Assembly: GCF_001187915.1 (NCBI RefSeq)
Contig: NZ_LGIU01000085.1
Coordinates: forward strand, 94,731-158,730
Length of the DNA: 64,000 nt
From: Arthrobacter sp. RIT-PI-e
GTDB lineage: Bacteria; Actinomycetota; Actinomycetes; Actinomycetales; Micrococcaceae
Reading direction: 5' to 3'
Shown here piece by piece: positions 1-7,682 of this stretch (positions are counted from its first letter, which is position 1; each line of letters begins with the position of its first letter). The notes under the pieces were generated by a model. It was not told where the DNA came from and did no database searches. It was given only the letters and a program-made list of their open reading frames with translations. The position numbers and the translations under genes were made by a program.

Positions 1-508
1 CATTGGCCTGCTTGATCTGCTCCACGGTGGCGTTGGAGATGCCGGCCATGCGGATCACGCCCTCGTCCAGCAGGTCCTTCAGCGCGCCGATGGACTCCTC
101 GTAGGGGACATCGGGGTCCGGACGGTGGAACTGGTAGAGATCGATGGCGTCGCCGCCGAGCCGTTTCAGGGAGGCCTTGGCGGCTTCCTTCAGGTAGTCG
201 GGCTGCCCGTTCTTGGTCCACGAGCCGTCGCCGGGGCGCAGGTGACCGCCCTTGGTGGCCACGAGGACGTGCGAGCTGTCCGAGCCGTAGCTGCCCAGTG
301 CCTTCGCGATGAGGGATTCGTTGTGACCCACCTCGTTCGCGTCGCGGTGGTAGGCGTCGGCGGTGTCGATCAGCGTGACGCCGGCATCGAGTGCTGCGTG
401 GATGGTGCGGATGGAGCGGTCCTCGTCGGGGCGCCCCTCGATGGACATGGGCATGCCGCCCAGTCCGAGGGCGCTGACCGGGGTTCCGCCGAGTGTGCGT
501 TGCTGCAT
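1..508 (-). CDS. Aldo/keto reductase, N-terminal part (cut by window edge)
   Basis: First 169 residues of an aldo/keto reductase that continues past the left edge of the window. The family reduces carbonyls with NADPH in a TIM barrel. The catalytic tetrad is visible: Asp and Tyr in TADAY, Lys in ATKGG and His in QFHRPDP. The N-terminal GLGGMPMS strand is typical. The ATG at 508 has an AAGGAG ribosome binding site 7 nt upstream. The zinc alcohol dehydrogenase lies about 50 bp upstream on the same strand, so the two may be co-transcribed. The substrate cannot be told from sequence. Confidence 0.9.
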   Translation of the reverse strand, partial: MQQRTLGGTPVSALGLGGMPMSIEGRPDEDRSIRTIHAALDAGVTLIDTADAYHRDANEVGHNESLIAKALGSYGSDSSHVLVATKGGHLRPGDGSWTKNGQPDYLKEAAKASLKRLGGDAIDLYQFHRPDPDVPYEESIGALKDLLDEGVIRMAGISNATVEQIKQAN

Positions 509-561
509 TGCCGTACTCCTTAGGGTAGACGTGCTGCCCACATGGTAAGCATGCTTCGCAC

Positions 562-1713
562 TTACCCGCGAGTGTCCTCGTCCCGCTCCAGATCGAAGAC
601 GCGCCGCACTATGCTGCCCTCGGCCAGGGCGTCGAGGCTCTCGTTGAGGTCGGCGAGCGGACGGGTGTCCGTGTGCAGCAGCTCCACCGGGAGGGCGCCG
701 CTCCGCCACAGGTCCAGGTAGGCCGGGATGTCCCTCGCCGGCACGGCGTCGCCCATGTAGGAGCCGAGCAGGCGCCTGCCCGTCCCGGCGAACTGCAGTG
801 CCTGGGTGGTCAGCTGCTGGTCCGGGTGCGGGAGCCCCACGGACACGAGCGCCCCGCCGCGTGCGAGCAGGCCGAGCCCGGCCTCCATCACCCGGGCGCT
901 GCCCGCCGCCTCGACCACGACGTCGGCGCCGCCGTCGGTGAGGCGCCCCACCAGCTCCCCGGCGTCGTCGGGCGCGCCCACCTGCTGTGCACCGCAGCGC
1001 AGTGCGAGCTCCTGCTTGGCGGGCAGCGGATCGATCGCGATCACCGTGGATCCGCGGACCTGAGCCGCCGCCATGACGGACATCAGCCCTACCGCACCCA
1101 GGCCGAGGACGACGACGGACTGGTCCTCCTGCAGTGCGCCGGTGCGCAGGACCGCCCCGATGCCGGTGAGGGCCGCGCACCCGAACATGGCGGCGACGTC
1201 GAACGGGACGTCGCGGTCGATCACCACCACCGATTCGCGGGCCACCACGGCGTACTCGGCGAAGGCGGAGACGCCGAGGTGGTGGTTGATGCGCTCGCCG
1301 TCCGGGCCCCGCAGCAGTGCCGGGCCGTGGAGCAGGTCCCCGCTCCCGTTGGACTCGGCGCCGCGGTAGCAGAGGGCGGGCCGCCCCGCCGAGCACGCGC
1401 GGCACGCGCCGCACGCGGGGACGAACACGAGCACCACGTGGTCGCCGGTCCGGACGTCGTCCACGCCGTCCCCGACGCCCTCGATCACCCCGGTGGCCTC
1501 GTGGCCGAGCACCATCGGCAGCGGGCGGACCCGTGAGCCGTCGATCACGGACAGGTCCGAGTGGCAGAGACTCGCCCGCACGATGCGGACCAGCACCTCG
1601 CCGGAACGGGGTGCGGGGACGGGAAGCCGTTCCAGCGCCAGCGGACGGCTCCGCCCGTAGGGAGAGCCGGCATCGGCGGAGCGGAGTACTGCGGCGCGCA
1701 TCGTCGGGCTCAT
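562..1713 (-). CDS. Zinc-dependent alcohol dehydrogenase (MDR superfamily)
   Basis: A 383-residue medium-chain dehydrogenase that should oxidise alcohols or reduce aldehydes with NAD(P). The catalytic-zinc Cys50 is in ASLCHSD, followed by GHE at about 71-72. The four-cysteine structural-zinc loop CGACRACSAGRPALC follows near residues 102-116. The Rossmann glycine motif GLGAVGL is intact. The loop layout fits class III-like or mycothiol-type enzymes, but the substrate is not decidable here. The start is fixed by GGAGG 5 nt before the ATG. Its stop is 53 bp from the aldo/keto reductase start, and a shared operon is inferred. Confidence 0.93.
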   Translation of the reverse strand: MSPTMRAAVLRSADAGSPYGRSRPLALERLPVPAPRSGEVLVRIVRASLCHSDLSVIDGSRVRPLPMVLGHEATGVIEGVGDGVDDVRTGDHVVLVFVPACGACRACSAGRPALCYRGAESNGSGDLLHGPALLRGPDGERINHHLGVSAFAEYAVVARESVVVIDRDVPFDVAAMFGCAALTGIGAVLRTGALQEDQSVVVLGLGAVGLMSVMAAAQVRGSTVIAIDPLPAKQELALRCGAQQVGAPDDAGELVGRLTDGGADVVVEAAGSARVMEAGLGLLARGGALVSVGLPHPDQQLTTQALQFAGTGRRLLGSYMGDAVPARDIPAYLDLWRSGALPVELLHTDTRPLADLNESLDALAEGSIVRRVFDLERDEDTRG

Positions 1714-1794
1714 GGCATCCTCCGGGGACGGGGTGGTGGCGGAGCCAGTCTAAGCGGGACGGCGGGCGGTACGGTCCCGGAGATCAGGTGTGCG

Positions 1795-2304
1795 TCAGTT
1801 CAGGTCGCTCGAGATGCGGGCGATGACGCCGCTGTCCATGATCTCGCCGAGCAGTTCCACGGTGGTGCCCGGCGGGAGGGGGATCCCGGGGCATCCGGGC
1901 AGGGGAGTGCCGTCCGGCCCGGAGAGGAAGCGGGACCCGAAGGTGGCGGTGGAGCGCGGTGTCAGCAGCTCGTCACCGATGGTACGGATCTCGCAGGTGG
2001 GGTTCTCCTCGCCGGGGACGTCCTCGCCGGGGAGGTCCCCGGGGTCGAACCCCGACTCCACGGCCCAGGAGTAGGGGGCGCGGCAGATGTCCAGCTCCTC
2101 GGGGGCGCAGACGTCGTCGATGAGCTCGTTGACCGCCTGGGAGACGAGGTCCGCGTCCTGCGGCTCGAGGCCCAGACCGCAGTAGAGGTAGGCCTTGAAC
2201 TCGAAGTAGGCGGTGCAGCCACCGGCATTGCAGTAGTGCAGCCACGTCTCGTAGCTCGAAAGGCCTGCGAACTCCATCGCCGTCAGCGTGTCCTCGTTCT
2301 GCAT
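1795..2304 (-). CDS. Hypothetical Cys-rich protein with a short helical domain shared with the GAF protein at 6.4 kb
   Basis: A 169-residue protein of no family I recognise. Residues about 16-72 (LSSYETWLHYCNAGG through AVNELIDD) resemble the N-terminus of the GAF protein at 6450, with shared W, YC, GG and an acidic-aromatic helix. The middle is rich in cysteines (CAPEELDIC, CEIR). The last 50 residues are Gly/Pro-rich strands ending in VIARISSDLN, possibly an SH3-like fold, which is a guess. No signal peptide or membrane segment is seen. I chose the ATG at 2304 because GAGGAG lies 9 nt before it. A longer frame from 2385 has no ribosome binding site. Confidence 0.7.
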   Translation of the reverse strand: MQNEDTLTAMEFAGLSSYETWLHYCNAGGCTAYFEFKAYLYCGLGLEPQDADLVSQAVNELIDDVCAPEELDICRAPYSWAVESGFDPGDLPGEDVPGEENPTCEIRTIGDELLTPRSTATFGSRFLSGPDGTPLPGCPGIPLPPGTTVELLGEIMDSGVIARISSDLN

Positions 2305-2435
2305 GGTGCTCAACTCCTCGTCGATGGCTCTGCTGAGCCTCTTCGATCCTGCCGCGCGCACTTCAAGCCAAACGGGTGACTTCACTCAGTTTTGCCGCAA
2401 GGAGAGCAGGTGTACGTCAGGACACCGCGGGGAGG

Positions 2436-2750
2436 TCAGTGCGCGAGCTTGAGGCCGATCACGCCGCCCACGATCATCAGGAGGCACACGATCTTCAGCA
2501 GGGATGCCGGTTCCGTGCCGGTGAGCATGGCGTAGACCACCGTCAACGAGGCTCCGATCCCCACCCACACCGCGTAGGCCGTCCCGGTGGGCAGCTCCCG
2601 CATGGCGTAGGCGAGACCCACCATGCTGGCCACCACGCTGACGGCGAACACCAGGGTGGGGCCGAGCCGGCTGAAGCCCTCCGACCTCCCGAGGGCCGTG
2701 GCCCACACCGCTTCGAGGACCCCTGAGACGATGAGGACGAGCCAGGCCAT
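2436..2750 (-). CDS. sugE: SMR-family guanidinium exporter (Gdx/SugE type)
   Basis: A 104-residue small multidrug resistance protein with four membrane helices. The sequence has the Gdx (formerly SugE) signature rather than that of EmrE: VSGVLEAVWA with the central Glu in helix 1, then ELPTGTAYAVWVGIGA, and a C-terminal GVIGLKLAH. Gdx proteins export guanidinium in exchange for protons as antiparallel dimers. The strongest support is the guanidine-III riboswitch in its leader. The ATG has AGGAG 7 nt upstream. The length is normal for the family. Confidence 0.95.
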   Translation of the reverse strand: MAWLVLIVSGVLEAVWATALGRSEGFSRLGPTLVFAVSVVASMVGLAYAMRELPTGTAYAVWVGIGASLTVVYAMLTGTEPASLLKIVCLLMIVGGVIGLKLAH

Positions 2751-2763
2751 GTTCTGCTCCTAC

Positions 2764-2805
2764 GGGCCGTCTTGTCGCTCACCGGGTACGGCACCCCTCG
2801 TCCGG
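2764..2805 (-). promoter_or_regulatory. Guanidine-III (ykkC-III) riboswitch aptamer
   Basis: Read on the minus strand, the leader of the exporter gene starts CCGGACGAGGGGTGCCGTAC, continues CCCGG, and ends ACAAGACGG. This is the conserved core of the guanidine-III class as I remember it from Thermobifida fusca. The pairings CCGG/CCGG and GTGCCGT/ACGGCCC (one mismatch) can form the pseudoknot. The aptamer ends 3 nt before the AGGAG ribosome binding site, which suggests translational control: guanidine binding would free the site and turn on export. Confidence 0.9.
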
Positions 2806-2824
2806 AAGGCGATGCACGCCTCTG

Positions 2825-2867
2825 CCCCCATGGTGTCACGGGACGGGGTGCAGCACCTCTCGTCCGG
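2825..2867 (-). repeat. Degenerate second copy of the guanidine-III core
   Basis: About 60 bp upstream of the intact aptamer the minus strand again reads CCGGACGAGAGGTGC, followed by an ACCCC segment and GACA. About 21 of the first 28 positions match the downstream copy. The 3' ACAAGACGG segment is absent and the pseudoknot partner is not evident, so this looks like a decayed duplicate rather than a second working aptamer. It could also be chance plus base composition. Confidence 0.35.
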
Positions 2868-2939
2868 CAGGGCGGTGTGCGCCCTCCGCCTCCTCGGCAT
2901 GGTGCTCGGAGGTCGGCGGGACGAGGTCCGCCGCTGTGG

Positions 2940-3596
2940 TCAGAAGGGCAGGTTGTCCGCCTCGAGGGGGTGCACGATCAGCATCCCGGTGATCTTGCCG
3001 GTCCCGTTGAACGCCACACGCCCCACCCAATCACCCGCTTCGTGCTCGAGCCGGGTCTGGCCTACCAAGCCGCCGGAGAGGTACTGATTGATGTGGCGGA
3101 GCACCACATTGCGTCCGTCCGCGGTCTGGAGTCGCGTCTCCGAGCATGATTCGAACGCACCGCTGGTGCTCACGACCTGATCCCACACGGCCATGACCTT
3201 CTTCTTCGTCAGGACACGTGAGGTGGAGAAGGTCATCATCGCCTTCACCGCTGCGTAGTCACCGGTGCTGAGGAGTGCGAAGACCTGTTCGGTGCGTTCC
3301 TGGAGATCGATGAGTGGTCGGGTCACGATGTCTGCTCCTGGGTTGTCCGGCGGGGTGGTTCCGAAGCGTTTGAAGGCGGCCTGTCGGGAGATGCCGTAGA
3401 CGTCGCCGATGGCCTGCCAGGGAACCCCGTGGGCGCGTGCGACGGCCACGGTCCTGATGAGGTGCCGTTCCGCGGCATCCTCCAGGCGCCGGGCGAGCCG
3501 GACATCCTCGAGGCGGTCTGCGGATCCTGCGGCCGCTTCTGCTTCGCGGATCAGCCCGGTGAGGGCCTCGAGGGGCTCCTTGCCGGGATCATCCAT
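2940..3596 (-). CDS. HTH-type protein with C-terminal DUF3887-like domain
   Basis: A 218-residue cytoplasmic protein. Residues about 45-80 (AHGVPWQAIGDVYGISRQAAFKRFG) form a helix-turn-helix of the kind used to read DNA. Residues about 100-210 (TEQVFALLSTGDYAAV through ITGMLIVHPLEADN) match the NTF2-like DUF3887 fold. This fusion is common in actinobacteria but its ligand is unknown to me. A transcription-factor role is inferred from the HTH alone. It lies about 190 bp upstream of the guanidine exporter on the same strand, but the riboswitch already explains that gene's control. Confidence 0.7.
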   Translation of the reverse strand: MDDPGKEPLEALTGLIREAEAAAGSADRLEDVRLARRLEDAAERHLIRTVAVARAHGVPWQAIGDVYGISRQAAFKRFGTTPPDNPGADIVTRPLIDLQERTEQVFALLSTGDYAAVKAMMTFSTSRVLTKKKVMAVWDQVVSTSGAFESCSETRLQTADGRNVVLRHINQYLSGGLVGQTRLEHEAGDWVGRVAFNGTGKITGMLIVHPLEADNLPF

Positions 3597-3663
3597 CTGC
3601 CAAGACTAACCTGAGGTGGTGATACGTCAACCCTTGGATGACATCACACATCATGGGACCCGC

Positions 3664-5301
3664 TCAGCCGATCCTCACCCGGCCGTCCTCCACCTCCCAG
3701 CGCTCGTCCAGGCGCACGTTCTCCAGCAGGCGGCGGTCGTGGGTGACCAGCAGGAGTGCTCCCGTGTAGGACTCCAGCGCGTCCTCCAGCTGCTCGATGG
3801 CGGGCAGGTCCAGGTGGTTGGTCGGTTCGTCCAGCACGAGGAGGTTCACCCCGCGGGCCTGCAGGAGTGCCAGCCCGGCGCGGGTCCGCTCGCCGGGGGA
3901 GAGGGACCCCACCAGGGAGCGCACCTGATCCGCCTTCAGCCCGAACTTGGCCAGCAGGGTGCGCACCTCCCCCTGGGACAGCTCCGGCACCAGGGCCTCG
4001 ACGGCGGCGCCGAGGGGAACGGTGTCCTCGAGCTGGCCGCGGGCCTGGTCGATCTCACCCACCGCCACGCTCGAACCGAGGGCCGCTCCGCCGTCGTCGG
4101 GTGCCTGGTGGCCGAGCAGGAGCCGCAGGAGGGTGGACTTCCCGGCGCCGTTGGGGCCGGTGATCCCGATGCGGTCCCCGGCGTTGACCTGCACCGAGAC
4201 CGGTCCGAGGGTGAAGTCCCCCTGCACGGCGGACGCGTTGTTCAGGGTGGCCACCACCGAGCTGGAGCGCGGCGCGGACCCAATGGTGAACTGCAGCTGC
4301 CACTCCTTGCGGGGTTCCTCCACCTCGTCCAGCCGCGCGATCCGCGATTCCATCTGGCGCACCTTCTGCGCCTGCTTCTCGGAGGACTCCGCGCTGGCCT
4401 TCCGGCGGATCTTGTCGTTGTCCGGGCTCTTGCGCATGGCGTTCCGGACGCCCTGCGAGCTCCATTCGCGCTGGGTCCTCGCCCGGCCCACGAGATCCTG
4501 CTTCTTCTCCGCGTACTCCTCGTAGGCCTCACGGGCGTGCCTCCGGGCGACGGCGCGCTCCTCCAGGAAGGCGTCGTACCCGCCGTCGTACACGGCCACC
4601 CGGTTCTGCGCGAGGTCCAGTTCGACGACGGTGGTGACGCAGCGTGCCAGGAACTCGCGATCGTGGGAGACGAGCACCACGCCGCCGCGCAGACCCTGGA
4701 TGAAGGTCTCCAGGCGTTCCAGCCCGGCGAGGTCGAGATCGTTGGTGGGCTCGTCGAGGAGCACCACGTCGAACCGGCTCAGCAGCAGGACGGCGAGGGC
4801 CACACGCGCCAGCTGCCCGCCGGAGAGGGAGCTCGTGAGGGTCCCCGGATCGATGCCGTAGGCCACGTCGGCGAGGACGGCGGGGATGCGCTCCTCGATG
4901 TCCACGGCACCCGAGGCCATCCAGTGGTCCAGGGCCGCGGCATAGGCGTCGTCGGCGCCCCTGTCCCCGGACCCGAGGGACGCCGCGGTGTCCTCCATGG
5001 CCTCGGTGGCCGCCGTCGTCCCGGTCCGGCGGCCGAGGTAGCCGGCCACGGTCTCGCCCCCGATCCGCTCGTGCTCCTGCGGCAGCCAGCCCACGAAGGC
5101 CCCCGGTGGCGTGGCGCGCACACTGCCGGCCGGCGGGGTGTCCGGGCCGGCGAGCAGGCGCAGGAGGGTGGTCTTCCCGGCGCCGTTGGCGCCCACCACT
5201 CCCACGACGTCGCCCGGGGCCACCGTGAGGTCCAGTTTCGAGAACAGGGTGCGGTGGGCGTGTCCCCCGGACAGGTCCTTCGCCACGAGGGTTGCAGTCA
5301 T
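3664..5301 (-). CDS. ABC-F family ATPase
   Basis: A 545-residue soluble protein with two ABC ATPase domains and no membrane part. Domain 1 has Walker A GANGAGKTT, signature LSGGQ and Walker B VVLLDEPTNDLD. Domain 2 has GPNGAGKST, LSPGE and LLVLDEPTNHLD. A charged linker between them (EKQAQKVRQMESRIARLDEVEEPRKEW) fits the ABC-F P-site arm. ABC-F proteins act on ribosomes, either as housekeeping translation factors or for ribosome protection against antibiotics, and the sequence alone does not choose. The start at 5301 gives the usual N-terminus (MTATLVAKDLSGGHAHRTLF). An upstream in-frame ATG at 5406 only adds an unlikely tail. Confidence 0.92.
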   Translation of the reverse strand: MTATLVAKDLSGGHAHRTLFSKLDLTVAPGDVVGVVGANGAGKTTLLRLLAGPDTPPAGSVRATPPGAFVGWLPQEHERIGGETVAGYLGRRTGTTAATEAMEDTAASLGSGDRGADDAYAAALDHWMASGAVDIEERIPAVLADVAYGIDPGTLTSSLSGGQLARVALAVLLLSRFDVVLLDEPTNDLDLAGLERLETFIQGLRGGVVLVSHDREFLARCVTTVVELDLAQNRVAVYDGGYDAFLEERAVARRHAREAYEEYAEKKQDLVGRARTQREWSSQGVRNAMRKSPDNDKIRRKASAESSEKQAQKVRQMESRIARLDEVEEPRKEWQLQFTIGSAPRSSSVVATLNNASAVQGDFTLGPVSVQVNAGDRIGITGPNGAGKSTLLRLLLGHQAPDDGGAALGSSVAVGEIDQARGQLEDTVPLGAAVEALVPELSQGEVRTLLAKFGLKADQVRSLVGSLSPGERTRAGLALLQARGVNLLVLDEPTNHLDLPAIEQLEDALESYTGALLLVTHDRRLLENVRLDERWEVEDGRVRIG

Positions 5302-5437
5302 GCCCTCAGTGTAGAAGGGGCGCTCCCGCGCGCCATGATGCACCGGGTTCGCGCCCTCTGTGCCGAAGAGTTCGGCGGGTGCGGGAGCCACCGTATGTCG
5401 CATCATGGCCTGCGCGGTCCTCCGGCGGGCAGGACGC

Positions 5438-6199
5438 TCAGGAAGCGGCGGCCGGCGACGAGGGCAGGTGGAGCCGTGGGAGTTCCTCGAAAGCCGGTTC
5501 CGCGAACCAGTAGCCCTGGAACAGTCGGATGCCCTGTCCCGCGAGGAACCGGAACTCCGCCTCGGTCTCGATGCCCTCCGCGAGCACCGTGACGCCGAGC
5601 TCCCGGGCGATGTGCACGATGCCGGCGATCACGGCCCGGCGGGCGGGGCTGGAGTCCACCCCGCGGATGAGCTTCATGTCGATCTTGAGCAGATCGGGTT
5701 GGAAGTCCACCAGCAGTCCCAGCCCCGCGTGGCCCGCACCGAAGTCGTCCACGGCGGTGGTGAAACCGTGCTTCCGGTACTCGGTGATGATCCTCTCGAG
5801 ATGATGGGTGTCCGCGATCTCCTCGTTCTCCGTGAACTCGAACATGATGGACGACGTCGGGAAACTGTGCCGCGCGGCGGCACGCAGGGTGGCCCGCAGA
5901 CACGCGGCCGGTTCGTAGACCGCCCCGGGCATGAAATTGATGGAGAGTCTCAGATCCTCACCTGCGGGGAACAGCCGCGCCGCCAGTTCGATGGCCTTGA
6001 CCCGGCAGTCCTGGTCGAAGCGGTACTTCTGCGCCGGTGAGACCTTCGCGAGGACCTCGAAGGCACCCTCTCCCGACAGCCCTCTGACCAGCGCCTCGTA
6101 GCCCCAGACGCGATCCCCGCCGGCGTCGTAGATCGGTTGGAAGGCCATGCTGAAATCGAAGTCGAGTGCCGACGACGCCGAACATCCGTCACATGTCAT
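5438..6199 (-). CDS. Stand-alone EAL domain protein (putative c-di-GMP phosphodiesterase)
   Basis: A 253-residue protein that is almost entirely one EAL domain. Metal and catalytic motifs are present: EALVRG, the Asn in INFMPG, EFTENEEI, DDFGAG, LLKID, and LAEGIET followed by FQGYWFAEP. It should hydrolyse cyclic di-GMP. A short N-terminal CDGCSAS with two cysteines precedes the domain. The start at 6199 has GAGGGG 10 nt upstream. The gene is divergent from the GAF protein gene with about 250 bp between starts. No GGDEF partner is in the window. Confidence 0.92.
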   Translation of the reverse strand: MTCDGCSASSALDFDFSMAFQPIYDAGGDRVWGYEALVRGLSGEGAFEVLAKVSPAQKYRFDQDCRVKAIELAARLFPAGEDLRLSINFMPGAVYEPAACLRATLRAAARHSFPTSSIMFEFTENEEIADTHHLERIITEYRKHGFTTAVDDFGAGHAGLGLLVDFQPDLLKIDMKLIRGVDSSPARRAVIAGIVHIARELGVTVLAEGIETEAEFRFLAGQGIRLFQGYWFAEPAFEELPRLHLPSSPAAAS

Positions 6200-6326
6200 G
6201 CCGATGTATCCCCTCAGTACGTCCCATCCACGATAGAACACCGAGGTCGAGTATCCCTGCACCGAGGACACAGGAGTTCGCTCGAGAACCTCGGCGGGCG
6301 GGTGGCGGACCGCGGGAACGGGACCA

Positions 6327-6356
6327 GTGACGGGTCTGCCACCGTGCGGCTACAGT
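6327..6356 (+). promoter_or_regulatory. Candidate promoter for the GAF protein gene
   Basis: A -35-like GTGACG at 6327-6332 and a -10-like TACAGT at 6351-6356 are 18 bp apart. Transcription would start near 6363, just before the perfect hairpin at 6371. Confidence 0.35.
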
Positions 6357-6370
6357 AAGCGTACTGAGTA

Positions 6371-6396
6371 TTCGTGCTGCAGCGGTGCAGCACGAA
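6371..6396 (+). other. Perfect 11-bp inverted repeat in the GAF gene leader
   Basis: TTCGTGCTGCA and its exact complement TGCAGCACGAA are separated by GCGG. It ends 53 nt before the GTG start of the GAF protein. There is no T-run, so it is not a normal terminator. It may be an operator dyad or a 5' mRNA hairpin. Confidence 0.6.
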
Positions 6397-6449
6397 GGAT
6401 CGGAACTGCTGGCGGTGGCCGGGACCGTGACACTGTGGAGGCGGAACTC

Positions 6450-7232
6450 GTGGACGGACGCGTGCAGGGCGGGGTGCTGCGGACAGCGCTGCAGGAGGCA
6501 TCCCTGAGCCCGGGGGAGTTGTGGATCGAGTACTGCGCGCTCGGCGGCAAGGCGACGCAGTTCGAGCTCGAGGCGTTCCTCAACGCGGCGATCCTCCTCC
6601 CGGCCTTCGAGCGGGACCTGCTCGCCGATGCCTGCAACTCCCTCCTGAAGCAGACGGCGGTGACCACGCGGATCCCGCAGAGCCGCGAGGACGAGCCCGA
6701 CGAGACGGGCGAGGACCCGTGGAAGGGATTGGGAGCGGCGGGTGCCTTCCTCCTCGCGCCGGAGCAGATCGGGATGGAATGGCTCCACGCCCTGGAGCGC
6801 ACCGGCCTGCTCGGTACCGAGCCGGAGTCCCGGTTCGACCGTTTCACCCGGCAGGCGGTCACGGAATTCGGGGTCGGCACCGCCTTCGTCATCCTCGTCG
6901 GCGACCGGCGCATGTTCCTCAAGTCCGTGATCGGCTCGCTCGAGCAGGACCTACCCCGCAGTATCGCGTTCTGCACGGCCACCCTCCATGGCGGGGGTCC
7001 GCTGGTGGTGCCCGACACCCTGACCGACGAGCGCTTCAGGGACCATCCCCTCGTCGCGGAGGAGCCCCACCTCCGCTTCTACGCCGGTCATCCACTCCGC
7101 GGGCCCGGCCACTGGGTGGTCGGCATCATCTGCCTGGCGGATCAACGTCCTCGTGCCTTCACCCACGAGGACCAGCAGGCGTTCCATCGACTCGCCGTCG
7201 ATGTCGAAGCCGAACTACCGACCGGTTCCTAG
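6450..7232 (+). CDS. GAF domain protein with N-terminal helical domain
   Basis: A 260-residue cytoplasmic protein. Residues about 15-65 (LSPGELWIEYCALGGKATQF and the following helix to ACNSLL) form a compact helical domain also seen in the protein at 1795-2304. A linker follows, then a GAF sensor domain from about residue 110 (FDRFTRQAVTEFGVGTAFVILVGD to RPRAFTHEDQQAF). There is no output domain after the GAF, so it may sense a signal and act through a partner. The GTG at 6450 is preferred: GGAGG lies 8 nt upstream and the protein then begins just before the conserved domain. Confidence 0.8.
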   Translation: MDGRVQGGVLRTALQEASLSPGELWIEYCALGGKATQFELEAFLNAAILLPAFERDLLADACNSLLKQTAVTTRIPQSREDEPDETGEDPWKGLGAAGAFLLAPEQIGMEWLHALERTGLLGTEPESRFDRFTRQAVTEFGVGTAFVILVGDRRMFLKSVIGSLEQDLPRSIAFCTATLHGGGPLVVPDTLTDERFRDHPLVAEEPHLRFYAGHPLRGPGHWVVGIICLADQRPRAFTHEDQQAFHRLAVDVEAELPTGS

Positions 7233-7278
7233 GCCGGCCGCACCACCGGGGAGCGTCGCCGTCCCGGTGACCACCCGT

Positions 7279-7500
7279 TCAGTCGACGACGTGCCAGATG
7301 CTGAACTCGGTCAGGTCCAGGAGGGCGCGGTGACCGGCGAGGTCGTCGCGGATCCAGAGGATGCCGAGCGCGGGGACCGTGTCCTCCACCCGCCCGCGGT
7401 AGTACACCTGGCCGCGACGTCGGGCCTCCACCACGGTGCCCTCGGTCAGCGCGGCCAGGTCCAGGATGCGGGTGGTGGCGGGGGTGGCGACGGCGGTCAT
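7279..7500 (-). CDS. Small conserved-looking hypothetical protein
   Basis: A 73-residue protein with no recognised family. It has strand-rich segments (GTVVEARRRGQVYYRGRVEDTVP, LGILWIRDDLAG, LLDLTEFSIWHVVD), no signal peptide and no membrane helix. GAGGAGC lies upstream of the ATG at a good distance. It stands convergent to the GAF protein gene and divergent from the M20 amidohydrolase gene. The size and pattern suggest a small beta-barrel binding domain, which is inference. Confidence 0.6.
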   Translation of the reverse strand: MTAVATPATTRILDLAALTEGTVVEARRRGQVYYRGRVEDTVPALGILWIRDDLAGHRALLDLTEFSIWHVVD

Positions 7501-7682
7501 CGGATGCTCCTCGTGGTTCGGGGTCCGCCGGCCAGGGTAGGGCCGGCGACCACTTCATGATTCGGGAGCGGTGTTGCCGGGATATTTCGGGCACATTATC
7601 TTTCCGCACCCCGCGCAGGAGGAGACGTCAGGAGCGCCCGCGGGGTCTGCCCAGCAGCCTGATCGTTGCCTAAGCTACTCGC

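Noticed and set aside
3616..5592. 658-codon plus-strand frame opposite the ABC-F gene
   Set aside because: Typical antisense shadow of a high-GC gene. The minus-strand frame has full ABC motifs and this one has none.
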